Assembly (NCBI RefSeq): GCF_001632745.1
Contig: NZ_LQRT01000002.1
Coordinates: 682,001 to 746,000 of the forward strand
Direction: 5' to 3'
Length of the DNA: 64,000 nt
Source of the DNA: Aquimarina aggregata
Lineage (GTDB): Bacteria > Bacteroidota > Bacteroidia > Flavobacteriales > Flavobacteriaceae
The notes below the pieces were generated by a model, which made no database searches, was not told where the DNA came from, and was given only the letters and a program-made list of their open reading frames with translations. How positions within the stretch are numbered: position 1 is the stretch's first letter; the number at the start of each line of letters is the position of its first letter. Made by a program: the position numbers and the translations under genes. Shown one piece after another: positions 9,633 through 18,698 of this stretch.

Positions 9633-10328
9633 TTATGATTTTGCTAAAACTTCTAATTTTTCAGAAACAATAATCTTGTATGTAGCACTCACCGGTACTT
9701 TGTTATTGTCTATTAACAAATATGTTCTGGTTGCCTTTGTGACTCTATCTAAATTGGTAATATATGATTTATGTGTACGCTGAAAATTTTCAGATAATAA
9801 GGTATTGATATTAGTCAGTGTTTCAGAGATCAGGTACATTCTTGAATCTGTAAATATTTTTAAATAATTTCCAAAACTCTGAATATACAGAATTGATTGA
9901 AATGAAATATTAACAGGCATACCATCATGTTTTATTTGAAGCTCTTTAGTACCACTATTTTTTTTAGGTTGTATTATTTTTGAAGCAGAAACTTTGTTTA
10001 TGGCTTTCAAAAAACGTTCAATTTTTACAGGTTTCAATAAATAATCAATAACACCATAGTTATAACTTTCTAATGCATATTCAGAATAAGCCGTAGTTAA
10101 AATAACTTTAGGCGGATTGATCATAGAACGCAAAATTTCTATGCCATTAAGTTCGGGCATTTCTATATCCAGAAAAATGAGATCAACTTCATTTTGTTGA
10201 ATAAAATTTATAAATTCCAATGGATTCCCTGTACTTAATACTAATTCAAAATTATCAATTTTAGCACAATACTCTTCTAACACTTTACGTGCTAGTATTT
10301 CATCATCTATGATACCAATTTTAATCAT
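9633..10328 (-). CDS. LytTR-family response regulator
   Basis: This 231-residue protein has a receiver domain at residues 1-120: acidic pair at D8-D9, phospho-acceptor D54 in 'FLDIEMPELNG', 'ILTTAYSEYA', and Lys in 'DYLLKPV'. The C-terminal LytTR DNA-binding domain spans about 130-228, with 'GNYLKIFTDSRMYLI', 'FQRTHKSYITNLDRV' and 'VPVSATYK'. Its ATG overlaps the stop of the upstream kinase by one base, so the two are translationally coupled. It controls transcription on signal from that kinase. The beta-lactamase-fold gene divergent from the kinase (11546) is a natural first candidate target. Confidence 0.95.
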   Translation of the reverse strand: MIKIGIIDDEILARKVLEEYCAKIDNFELVLSTGNPLEFINFIQQNEVDLIFLDIEMPELNGIEILRSMINPPKVILTTAYSEYALESYNYGVIDYLLKPVKIERFLKAINKVSASKIIQPKKNSGTKELQIKHDGMPVNISFQSILYIQSFGNYLKIFTDSRMYLISETLTNINTLLSENFQRTHKSYITNLDRVTKATRTYLLIDNNKVPVSATYKIIVSEKLEVLAKS

Positions 10329-11329
10329 TAACTATTTTTTAATATCGAAGCTGTTAAATCGATAGATAAATTTACACGATATAATTTTTCCATATCATCA
10401 ATTTCTAATACGTGAGAATTAGGATATAATAGATTTAAACGTCTTCTCACATTTTCAAGACCCATTCCTTCTCTTTTTGATGCAGCAACCATATTGGGTT
10501 TTGAATTAACTACACAAACATAAAGGGTGGTGTTTTTTATAGTGATAGAAATATCAATTGTACTCTGTTCATTCGTACTTTGGGCACCATGTTTCACAGC
10601 ATTTTCGACAAATGGGATAAGTAGCATTGGAGCGATACTTAATTCTAATACATCTCCCTTAATTAAAAATTCAATAGTACAACGTTTACTTAATCTTTTT
10701 TCTTCAATTAACAAATAATTTTCTATAAACTCAAGCTCTTCTTTTAATAAAACAGTATCTTTTTTAGAGCTCTCTAGCTGGTATCTCATTAATTCTGATA
10801 GCTGCATTACAACATCAGAAGTTTCTGGTGATTGCTGCCTTGAAAGGGAATAAATACTATTTAAAGAGTTAAATAAAAAATGAGGGTTCACCTGCTCCTT
10901 CAAATAGTTAAGCTCCATCTCTTTTTGTAATTTTTCTTTCTCCTCATTTTTTTTTTGGATGATCATATTTCTTCTTAAGAAAAAAACAGCCATACCAGCT
11001 CCTGTTGTATAAAGAAGAAAGAAGAATATTTTAGAAGTACCAGACCAATTTTTCGTTCTTAAGTAGGAAAAAATAAGCATACTCCCGATAAGTAGTATTC
11101 CATATGCAAAATACCTTTTCTTATCTAAGAAATAAGGAATAAGAACAAAATGATTTAACCAAATGAAACCCATTATCATAACAGTATAATTAAGTCCATG
11201 TACATAAAAAGAAAAACTAGTATCAAAATTATCTCTAAAAAACAAATTACTCAATGTTTCAAGTATAAAAACCAACAAGAAAGCTCCTATATTAATGAGT
11301 ATGGCGTGTTTCAAAGATTTTTTAATCAT
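10328..11329 (-). CDS. LytS/YehU-type sensor histidine kinase
   Basis: From the ATG at 11327-11329 the protein is 333 residues; an upstream in-frame ATG at 11380 adds 17 residues of unlikely sequence. Four hydrophobic segments (about 10-120) precede a short coiled coil. The His_kinase block 'KEQVNPHFLFNSLNSIYS' contains the phospho-acceptor His (about residue 150). The HATPase region has 'APMLLIPFVENAVKHG' (N box) and 'GMGLENVRRRL' (G box). It pairs with the LytTR regulator that follows with a 1-bp overlap. The signal is unknown; such short membrane sensors usually respond to envelope or lipid state, which is family knowledge only. Confidence 0.93.
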   Translation of the reverse strand: MIKKSLKHAILINIGAFLLVFILETLSNLFFRDNFDTSFSFYVHGLNYTVMIMGFIWLNHFVLIPYFLDKKRYFAYGILLIGSMLIFSYLRTKNWSGTSKIFFFLLYTTGAGMAVFFLRRNMIIQKKNEEKEKLQKEMELNYLKEQVNPHFLFNSLNSIYSLSRQQSPETSDVVMQLSELMRYQLESSKKDTVLLKEELEFIENYLLIEEKRLSKRCTIEFLIKGDVLELSIAPMLLIPFVENAVKHGAQSTNEQSTIDISITIKNTTLYVCVVNSKPNMVAASKREGMGLENVRRRLNLLYPNSHVLEIDDMEKLYRVNLSIDLTASILKNS

Positions 11330-11545
11330 AAATTCTTTTATTAAAAAATAAAGATAATACCTATAAATACAAATCGCCATAATTTCTTTACCAAAGCCTT
11401 ATATCAATGACGAAATGGTTTTATCATTTAATTGTTGGCTTCATCCAATTTAAGGTATATGATATGAATTATGCTATATTTTTATTGAACATTTAATTAA
11501 AGTAAAGTCTTATAACAATCAATCATTCTATAAAAAATCATTAGT

Positions 11546-13375
11546 ATGAAAAAATGTATCTCGGTTCTTTTAACCATAATTCTATTTCAATCATGTGCAG
11601 AAAAATCAAATACTGATACCAAAATTGATATAATTAAAGAGGTAGAAACTGGTCTTACAACTCGGGTGCATATAGAGGGTGATTCTACATGGTCTATAGA
11701 AGAACGAATGAAACACTATGGTATTCCAGGTGTGAGTATTGCAATCATACATAATAGTGAAATTGCCTGGGCAAAGGGGTATGGTGTGATGGATAAGGAA
11801 AGTAAAGTTCCTGTTACAGAGCAAACCCTTTTCCAGGCAGCGGCAACTAGTATGCCGGTAACAGCCTACGGTGCATTACGCCTTGTTGAACAAAATAAAG
11901 TAGTCTTAGATGAAAACATTAACAGGTACTTAAAATCCTGGAAAGTACCAGAAAATGAATTTACTAAAGGAAAGAAAGTAACCATAAAAAATCTTTTAAA
12001 TCATTCTGCCGGAATATACCCTCGTGGAACCGGATCATATAATGCAAATGAAAAAACCCCAACACTTGTAGATATTTTAAACGGAACTTATCCAGCTAAA
12101 AATGAACCAATTACTACTAACAAAGAGCCTGGTGAAAGTGTTCGTTTTGCATATGCTAGCTATGTACCTATTCAACAAATGATGCTGGATGTTGAAGGAA
12201 AAACATTCCCAGAGATCATGCACGAACACGTGTTACAACCTTTAGAAATGAACAATAGTACGTTTAACCAATCGCTTACAACAGCGCAATTAACGAAGGC
12301 AGCAACTGGTTATTTAACCGATGGTTCTATGGTAAAAGGTAGAAGAAAGATTCAGCCATCAATGGCTTCTGCTGGATTATGGACAACTGCTCAGGATTAC
12401 GCAAAATTTCTAACCAACGTACAGCAAACGCTAGAAGGTAAGAATACTAAAGGATTATCAAAAGATCTGACAGAATTAATGGGTACACCATATGGAGTGA
12501 GTAATACTGCTTGGTCATTTACATTGGGATTAGGGTTTCAGCTTTTAAATAGAAAGGGAGAAATCTACTTAAGGCATCACGGATGGAACACAGGTTTCTA
12601 TGCTGAAATTGTGGCTCATAGAGACAAAGGATATGGTGTGGTTGTCATGACTAACTCTACTTTTCCAGAGTTTAATGCAGAAGTGATTCGATCTGTAGCC
12701 CAAACGTATAATTGGGATGCGTATGTTCCGATATATGAAAAAATGCAAATTGAGCAAGCTTTAGTTGATGAAATTACTGGTAGATACCAATCTGATGTAG
12801 CAACTGTAGAAGTTTTTGAAAAGGACAATCTATTATTCTATAAAAATATACTTGATGTAGAAACTGAAGAACTAGTCAAAGTCTCGGATAGTAGTTTTGT
12901 TAGAAGAAATTCAAGTCGGCTTATACAATTTAAACCAAATTCTGAAAATGAAACGCTCGAGTTACTTTATGTTAATCGCGACGATGGAACAATAACTTCA
13001 ACTTTTGCCAAGGTAGATACTGATAAAAAAGATCCTGTAGAATTCCTTCTTGAAGATGATTTTGAAAATGCATTTAAAGCATATAGAACTTTAATCGAAC
13101 ATGACCCTAATAACCCTAAAGTAACTGAAGATCACATTAATGATGTAGGGTATGATTTTTACCATGATAACAGAATGAAACTATCGCAAAACACTTTCAA
13201 ATTAAATATGATGCTCTATCCAAATAGTTTCAAAGTATATGAAAGTTATGCAAAAGCCTGTGAAAAAATAGGAGAAATTGATCTTGCCATTTTAAATTAC
13301 TCAAAATCACTTGAATTAAATCCTAAAAATAACGAAGTCAAGCACAGGCTTAATGAATTACAAAAAAATCAATAA
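11546..13375 (+). CDS. Beta-lactamase-fold lipoprotein with TPR tail; catalytic SxxK lost
   Basis: This 609-residue protein has a lipobox (FQSC, Cys17). A class C beta-lactamase/DD-peptidase-like domain covers about 45-390, and there are C-terminal tetratricopeptide-like helices ('AILNYSKSLELNPKNNEVKHRL'). The domain is clear ('GIPGVSIAIIHNSEIAWAKGYG'), but where relatives have S-x-x-K ('AASISKPVTA'), this one reads A100-T-S-M103. The Y-x-N motif reads Y203-A-S. The HxG-like 'HHGWNTGFY' survives. Both catalytic Ser and Lys are therefore absent while the frame is open, which suggests a pseudoenzyme used for binding. It is divergent from the LytTR/kinase pair and precedes two co-directional genes. 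Confidence 0.88.
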   Translation: MKKCISVLLTIILFQSCAEKSNTDTKIDIIKEVETGLTTRVHIEGDSTWSIEERMKHYGIPGVSIAIIHNSEIAWAKGYGVMDKESKVPVTEQTLFQAAATSMPVTAYGALRLVEQNKVVLDENINRYLKSWKVPENEFTKGKKVTIKNLLNHSAGIYPRGTGSYNANEKTPTLVDILNGTYPAKNEPITTNKEPGESVRFAYASYVPIQQMMLDVEGKTFPEIMHEHVLQPLEMNNSTFNQSLTTAQLTKAATGYLTDGSMVKGRRKIQPSMASAGLWTTAQDYAKFLTNVQQTLEGKNTKGLSKDLTELMGTPYGVSNTAWSFTLGLGFQLLNRKGEIYLRHHGWNTGFYAEIVAHRDKGYGVVVMTNSTFPEFNAEVIRSVAQTYNWDAYVPIYEKMQIEQALVDEITGRYQSDVATVEVFEKDNLLFYKNILDVETEELVKVSDSSFVRRNSSRLIQFKPNSENETLELLYVNRDDGTITSTFAKVDTDKKDPVEFLLEDDFENAFKAYRTLIEHDPNNPKVTEDHINDVGYDFYHDNRMKLSQNTFKLNMMLYPNSFKVYESYAKACEKIGEIDLAILNYSKSLELNPKNNEVKHRLNELQKNQ

Positions 13376-13547
13376 ATCAAATTCCTATATGTTAATCTGA
13401 CCATCAAGTAATTAATAATGATAAAGATTATGAAATGTAAAAAGGGTAGCAGATTTAGAATATAACGAAGTAGCTCTTTTAGTGAACAAGTCAATCTAGT
13501 AAGTTAGAATTATAAAAATTACAAACACAAGTATATAAACGCAAACA

Positions 13548-14402
13548 ATGAAAATTACTAAAATATTATTATTTACATCTTTTATTTGGTTAAACAATGC
13601 TTTTGCTCAAAAAAGTAGTGTAAATGACCCTGATTTCCCAGCTTTAGAAGATCGCTACCTTGGCCAAAAACCCCCAGGTCTGATTCCGGAGTTATTTGCT
13701 CCTGGTATTGTTTCTACAGAAGAGTATGTAGAATTTGGTGGTGATTTTACACCAGATATGAAAGAGTTTTATTTTAGTAGATACGGTGGAAAATATAAAA
13801 AGCGCACATTGTTCATTATGCAATATAAAAATCATAAATGGAGCAGTGCATCTGTCTTATCAACAGATACAGAAAAATACAGGGACAAATTCAATCCTGG
13901 TTGGTCAGAAATGAAAAGTCTTGATCCTTTTAAAGATATCCCTATTCATGGTTTGTCGGTATCGGATAAAGGAACTTATTATATTGATGAATATACTAGA
14001 GAAGGGGATGGCGTTCTTAAATATTCTCAACTTATAAACGGTGTGCGAGAAGCTCCTAAACCAGTAGATAAAGTGATTAATACCGGAAAATGGGTTGCCC
14101 ACCCCTTTATCGCTCCAGATGAATCCTATTTAATGTGGGATGTTGAGAAAGAAGGTGATTATGGTGCAGATATCTATATTAGTTTTCGACAAAAAGATGG
14201 TTCATGGGGAGCAGCAATTAATATGGGCGATACCATAAACACAGGATTGTATGACCAGAGCCCTAGAGTGACACCCGACGGTAAATACTTGTTTTTTTAT
14301 AAGGGAGATGAAAAAGTTAGAGCAGATGGAAGTAAATATTTGGTTGGAAACCCTTATTGGGTAGATGCTCAGGTTATCGAGAACCTAAGACCCAAACAAT
14401 AA
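13548..14402 (+). CDS. Secreted PD40-type beta-propeller protein
   Basis: This 284-residue protein has a clear signal peptide (residues 1-20, ending 'NNAFAQ'). It contains WD40-like/PD40 blades, seen as 'GGDFTPDMKEFYFSR', 'PFIAPDESYLMWD' and 'SPRVTPDGKYLFFYKGDE' (S/T-P-D-G-x-x-L/I-x-F pattern), typical of TolB-like propellers. It probably binds a ligand or partner in the periplasm and has no visible catalytic site. It lies between the beta-lactamase-fold lipoprotein and the esterase/beta-lactamase fusion, all rightward, so the three may work together on an extracellular ester or peptide. Confidence 0.85.
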   Translation: MKITKILLFTSFIWLNNAFAQKSSVNDPDFPALEDRYLGQKPPGLIPELFAPGIVSTEEYVEFGGDFTPDMKEFYFSRYGGKYKKRTLFIMQYKNHKWSSASVLSTDTEKYRDKFNPGWSEMKSLDPFKDIPIHGLSVSDKGTYYIDEYTREGDGVLKYSQLINGVREAPKPVDKVINTGKWVAHPFIAPDESYLMWDVEKEGDYGADIYISFRQKDGSWGAAINMGDTINTGLYDQSPRVTPDGKYLFFYKGDEKVRADGSKYLVGNPYWVDAQVIENLRPKQ

Positions 14403-14500
14403 TTCTTAAAAACTAAACAATTATTTCAAAAAATAGAGTACCAACCACGTCATAAAACCAAATGAAATAGCAAAGCAAATATTTAAACATAATTAAAATT

Positions 14501-16510
14501 ATGATAAACAAAACAAGACTATTCCTTTTACTATTTCTAATACTGACAAATATTACTTTTGCACAAGAAAATAGTATAAAAGAGTTTACCTCAAATAGAG
14601 AAGGAACTTCCTTGGTGTCACCTCATATTCAGGTTGTTCCAATAAAAGATACTACGACAGAAAGAAACTATGAACTTTATATAGAATTGCCTGAAGATTA
14701 TTCTGAGAACAATAATAAAACTTATCCTGTTCTATATTATACAGACGCTATGTGGCATCTCGAAATATTATCTGGAGCAACAGAATACATGTTAGAAGAT
14801 GTGATTCTAGTTGGAATTTCTTGGCAGAAAGACATAAATGAAAACCTGAAAAAAGAAATAGGAGTGCATGTGAGTCGGTTCCGAGATTACAGCTTTCGTA
14901 AATCAAATAAACCTGAAATTCAAGAAAAATACCAATTGGGACAAGCTGATAAACATTTGGATTTTATTCGCAATGATGTAATTAAGTATGTTGAGAATAC
15001 CTATCGAACTGATCCGAACAGTCGTACGTATTTTGGATATTCAATGAGTGGGGAATTTGGCGCTTATATACTGTTAACTCAACCCGATACCTTTAATAAT
15101 TATATTCTTGGCAGTCCATCGATTAAAAATGAAGTTCAGTATCTCACCGAACTTAATACGAAATTCGGACCTTATAAGGCATCAGATAAAAGTAGTAGCC
15201 TGAATGCCAATGTTTTTATTTCATATGGCTCATTAGAAGAAGAGATGGAACCTATCGAGGAGTTTGTTAGTCTTTTAAAAAATAGAAGAGATGATGGGTT
15301 ATCCGTACTAAGAGAAGTGATTGATGGTACTCATCAAACTGCATTCCCTATGACAGTAGTTCGCAGTGTCGCTTGGTTATCATCCTTAATGAGTCATGTT
15401 TCAAGTAATAACAATGAAATTTCTTTCTGGGAAATTCCGCAGCTTAACAATGCATATATCAGTACAACACCAGAAGATATAAAAGACGGTATTCCTATTG
15501 GTAAATTAGGTGTAGATGGCGGTAATAAAGAGATGATTCTTAAATTGGCACAGGAGATCGCAGACAACAAGCATGATCCTTTTGACAGCTTTCTTATTGC
15601 TCACAAAGGCAAGTTAATTTTTGAATCCTATTATAATAAAGGTCGTATTAATCTGCCTCATTTCCAAGCTTCGGCCACTAAAGCGTATACCTGTTTAGCG
15701 ATCGGTCGCGCCATTCAATTAGGATATCTGTCTATGGAAGATCTAAACAAACCCCTTGTAAGTTTTCTCAAAGATCTGGATCCAACAAAATTTGTTAAAG
15801 GTGTAGAAAAAATCACATTACATCAGGCAATGACTATGCGTTCTGGTATCCGTATTAGTAAAAAACAGAGTGAGGAAATCGAGAAAAACCCAAATCAATT
15901 AAAAGGTCAGGGCCAAGTACAAGCTTACCTAGAGCATAGTGCACCTATTACTGCTACATCTCAAAGTTTTAAATATCAATTTGATCCAGTATTGGCGATG
16001 CAGGTTCTTGATGCCGTTGTGCCCGGATCTGCCAAAGACTTCATTAAAAATGAACTTCTTGACAAAATGGGCATCACAAATTATGATTGGAAAACCGATA
16101 TCAGTGGTCTGCCAAGATCAGGAAGTGGCACAAGTATGACATCACGAAATATGGTTAAATGGGGGATTTTGACCGCTAACAAAGGTAAATACAATGGAGA
16201 ACAGCTCGTACCAGAAGCATTTATAAACAAAGCAACATATAAAATTCTATATACGGGTGATGATGATATTTATGGAGGAGGTAAAGATGTTTCTAATCAG
16301 GGATACGGTTATTACTGGTGGAGTGCAGATTTAAAATCTGGCAAAAAAAGTTATTTCAGTAGATCTGCCCAAGGTGGTGGTGGTCAATATATCATTTTGA
16401 TTGAGGAACTTGACCTTGTAATTGTAGTTACTTCTCATGAAAACGATAACAGCACCCTGCAAATAATCGCAGAACGAATTTTACCCGCTTTTATTAAGAA
16501 TATCAAATAA
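14501..16510 (+). CDS. Fusion of enterochelin-esterase-like hydrolase and beta-lactamase-family serine hydrolase
   Basis: This 669-residue secreted protein has a signal peptide at 1-21. The N-terminal domain (about 40-300) is an IroE/YbbA-type alpha/beta esterase with nucleophile elbow G179-Y-S181-M-S-G and a candidate His at 278 ('DGTHQTAFP'). The C-terminal domain (about 330-669) is a beta-lactamase-family serine hydrolase with S391-A-T-K394 intact, Tyr in 'FKYQF', and the family's late 'AQGGGGQYIILI' block. Two hydrolytic sites in one chain suggest stepwise breakdown of one substrate. The frame is clean and there is no sign that the fusion is an error. Confidence 0.88.
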   Translation: MINKTRLFLLLFLILTNITFAQENSIKEFTSNREGTSLVSPHIQVVPIKDTTTERNYELYIELPEDYSENNNKTYPVLYYTDAMWHLEILSGATEYMLEDVILVGISWQKDINENLKKEIGVHVSRFRDYSFRKSNKPEIQEKYQLGQADKHLDFIRNDVIKYVENTYRTDPNSRTYFGYSMSGEFGAYILLTQPDTFNNYILGSPSIKNEVQYLTELNTKFGPYKASDKSSSLNANVFISYGSLEEEMEPIEEFVSLLKNRRDDGLSVLREVIDGTHQTAFPMTVVRSVAWLSSLMSHVSSNNNEISFWEIPQLNNAYISTTPEDIKDGIPIGKLGVDGGNKEMILKLAQEIADNKHDPFDSFLIAHKGKLIFESYYNKGRINLPHFQASATKAYTCLAIGRAIQLGYLSMEDLNKPLVSFLKDLDPTKFVKGVEKITLHQAMTMRSGIRISKKQSEEIEKNPNQLKGQGQVQAYLEHSAPITATSQSFKYQFDPVLAMQVLDAVVPGSAKDFIKNELLDKMGITNYDWKTDISGLPRSGSGTSMTSRNMVKWGILTANKGKYNGEQLVPEAFINKATYKILYTGDDDIYGGGKDVSNQGYGYYWWSADLKSGKKSYFSRSAQGGGGQYIILIEELDLVIVVTSHENDNSTLQIIAERILPAFIKNIK

Positions 16511-16706
16511 GAAAATAAACAATAATAAAAACGTATCGTCCTGTAATACTTAAATGATTTTCATCGCTAGAAAACAGTTACTTTTTTAAGAAGCAGGAGA
16601 CATTTAGTATATCTCCATATCATTCAGAACCTTAGGCCTGAATAGTAGTGAAGTGGGGTGTTTGTTGAGTGGCTTTAGTCTAGAAACATCTTTCCTAATT
16701 TGAATT

Positions 16707-17585
16707 TTGTTATATATTTATGGTGTGCCAAGAACCATTATCGAAAATATCGTAATTCATCACTATAAAGAGGAAACATTTTTCACATTTTGTAAATATA
16801 CGACGATACGTTTTTTTGAAATTGTATATATTGAAAAAGGGAATGGTGCCATAAAAATAAATGGTAAAAAAGTTAGTTATTCGGCAAGCAGTATTTTCGT
16901 TTTTGTACCAGATGACATTTACATAATTCAAGCAGAAACACCAACAACAGTTACTGCTATTAAATTCCTAAAGAGTTTTTTTAGAAACTCTAGTTCTCAA
17001 AATACACGTTTACCCATTAATCATTGGTTTCGTAAAATTGAAGAAATTTTAAATAGTGAAAGCCATCAGCTTAGAGAAATGCAGTTTGAATCAGATCCTG
17101 ACAGAAAACATTTAGTTTCTCTTGTAAATATGGTAGCTAACGAATATCTGAATAGACAGTCTTTTGATATCTTTATCATTGAAAATTCGTTATCTGTTAT
17201 ACTTCATTTAATTGCTAGAAATATTCAGTATATAAATATAGAAACGATAAAGGAAGTTAAGTCTTCAAAAATCCAGCAAATCATAAACTACATTCATTCT
17301 AATATTTACAATCCTGAGTTGTTATCTACTAAAAATTTGGCAAATGAATTTCATATCGCCAGTAATTATATCAGTGAGTACTTTAAAAAGCACACCGATG
17401 TTTCATTAAAAAAATACATTCTTCACTATAAATTGAAACTCGTTGAAACTAGATTAAAATATACCGATTCTCAAGATTCAGAAATTGCTTTAGAACTTGG
17501 TTTCACAGATTCTAGCCACCTAAATAAAACCTTTAAAACCTATAAAAATATTAGTCTTAGTGAGTTTAAAGCTAATTTAGTCTAG
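16707..17585 (+). CDS. AraC-family regulator with cupin-like sensor
   Basis: This 292-residue soluble protein has an N-terminal cupin-like beta region (about 20-100: 'EIVYIEKGNGAIKINGKKV') and a C-terminal AraC HTH domain (about 190-290) with 'NLANEFHIASNYISEYFKKHT' and 'IALELGFTDSSHLNKTFKTYK'. No ATG is available: the start is TTG at 16707 or GTG at 16725. It lies directly upstream of the enoyl-CoA hydratase gene, whose promoter carries two direct repeats of the AraC-site type. Local activation of the hydratase/LLM/SDR set is therefore likely. Confidence 0.85.
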   Translation: MLYIYGVPRTIIENIVIHHYKEETFFTFCKYTTIRFFEIVYIEKGNGAIKINGKKVSYSASSIFVFVPDDIYIIQAETPTTVTAIKFLKSFFRNSSSQNTRLPINHWFRKIEEILNSESHQLREMQFESDPDRKHLVSLVNMVANEYLNRQSFDIFIIENSLSVILHLIARNIQYINIETIKEVKSSKIQQIINYIHSNIYNPELLSTKNLANEFHIASNYISEYFKKHTDVSLKKYILHYKLKLVETRLKYTDSQDSEIALELGFTDSSHLNKTFKTYKNISLSEFKANLV

Positions 17586-17624
17586 GGGTTCTTATTACAA
17601 ACCTTTTTTTTTACTAATAACACA

Positions 17625-17667
17625 TGGTTTTCTACCAAATAAACCCTGGGTTTCTAAGGTAAGTTTG
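17625..17667 (+). promoter_or_regulatory. Promoter with AraC-type direct repeats before the enoyl-CoA hydratase gene
   Basis: TGGTTTTCTA at 17625-17634 and TGGGTTTCTA at 17647-17656 are direct repeats 22 bp apart, i.e. two helical turns, the arrangement AraC dimers use. A -7 element TAAGTTTG (17660-17667) follows the second repeat by 3 bp, so a bound regulator would contact polymerase. The AraC gene ends 40 bp upstream. Confidence 0.6.
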
Positions 17668-17718
17668 TACTGTAATTATCACATAATAAAACAGTAGTAA
17701 CTTAAAAATCCATAAATC

Positions 17719-18564
17719 ATGGAGTATAAAAATTTTCAAACATTTACAGCCGAGCAAAAAGGCGGGATTTTAATAATCGATATCAACTTTGGACCTGTAA
17801 ACGTACAAGGACAGGAGATGCTTGCGGACTTAAATAGTCTATGTTTACGATTAGAGAGAGATAGAAGTGTTAAGGTAGTCGTTTTTCAATCTTCAAACCC
17901 TGGCTATTGGGTATGTCATTATGATACTAATTTACTTAGAGATATGTCTACCGAAGCAGTGCCAAGAAACGAAGTAGAACTATTAGACTTACAGTCAGTA
18001 TTAGAGCGACTAAGCAATGTACCCCAAGCAACCATAGCTAAAATTGAAGGTTTTGCCAGAGGTGGCGGGCACGAAATGGCATTAGCCCTTGATATGCGTT
18101 TTGCCGCTAGAGGAAAAGCTAAATTCATGCAAATGGAAGTCGGTATGGGGATTTTACCTTGTGGTGGAGGTGCATCACGTATGGCTAGACAAGCAGGCCT
18201 TGGTAAAGCACTAGAGATTATTCTAGGAGCCAGAGATTGGGATGCAGATGAAGCTGAAAAATATGGTACAATTAATAAAGCACTCGATTCAGATAAAATT
18301 GGACCTTATGTAGATGCTTTGGCAGAACGTATTTCAAAATTTCCCGCAAACTCAATTACTGCTTGTAAACGCGCAGTATATGCTTCAATTGATTTGCCTA
18401 TTAAGGAAGCTTTAAAAGAAGAAGCTTATCAATTATTCCAAGCGACAAGTAAAACACCAGCGATTAAACGTTTTACAATTGCTGATGAAAATGGAGCTCA
18501 ATTTGATCATGAAAATCAAAAAAATTGGGAATCTATGTTAATTGATTTGCAAGAAATTAATTAG
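17719..18564 (+). CDS. Enoyl-CoA hydratase/isomerase (crotonase) family protein
   Basis: This 281-residue protein has the crotonase fold: 'ILIIDINFGPVNVQGQEMLADL' at the N-terminus, the oxyanion-hole region 'IAKIEGFARGGGHEMALALDMRFAA' at about 110-135, and 'EVGMGILPCGGGASRMARQAG' at about 142-162. The usual catalytic Glu in the second block appears shifted or replaced (GILPCGGG), so the reaction cannot be assigned. It follows the AraC regulator and has its own promoter and terminator. The next genes, an LLM flavoprotein and an SDR, could act in the same catabolic route. Confidence 0.88.
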   Translation: MEYKNFQTFTAEQKGGILIIDINFGPVNVQGQEMLADLNSLCLRLERDRSVKVVVFQSSNPGYWVCHYDTNLLRDMSTEAVPRNEVELLDLQSVLERLSNVPQATIAKIEGFARGGGHEMALALDMRFAARGKAKFMQMEVGMGILPCGGGASRMARQAGLGKALEIILGARDWDADEAEKYGTINKALDSDKIGPYVDALAERISKFPANSITACKRAVYASIDLPIKEALKEEAYQLFQATSKTPAIKRFTIADENGAQFDHENQKNWESMLIDLQEIN

Positions 18565-18577
18565 TAGTATTTTTTTC

Positions 18578-18615
18578 AAAACGGATGCTCTATTTAAAAT
18601 TATGACATCCGTTTT
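18578..18615 (+). terminator. Rho-independent terminator
   Basis: A 10-bp stem AAAACGGATG / CATCCGTTTT (18578-18587 with 18606-18615), with a T-rich 3' end, lies 13 bp after the hydratase stop codon. Confidence 0.8.
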
Positions 18616-18698
18616 TATTGTATCGTTATATGAAATTTGAAAAGATAAATAAGGCTTATAATTCCGCTTTTAAATAAAATGAACTGAGTATTGGTGTA

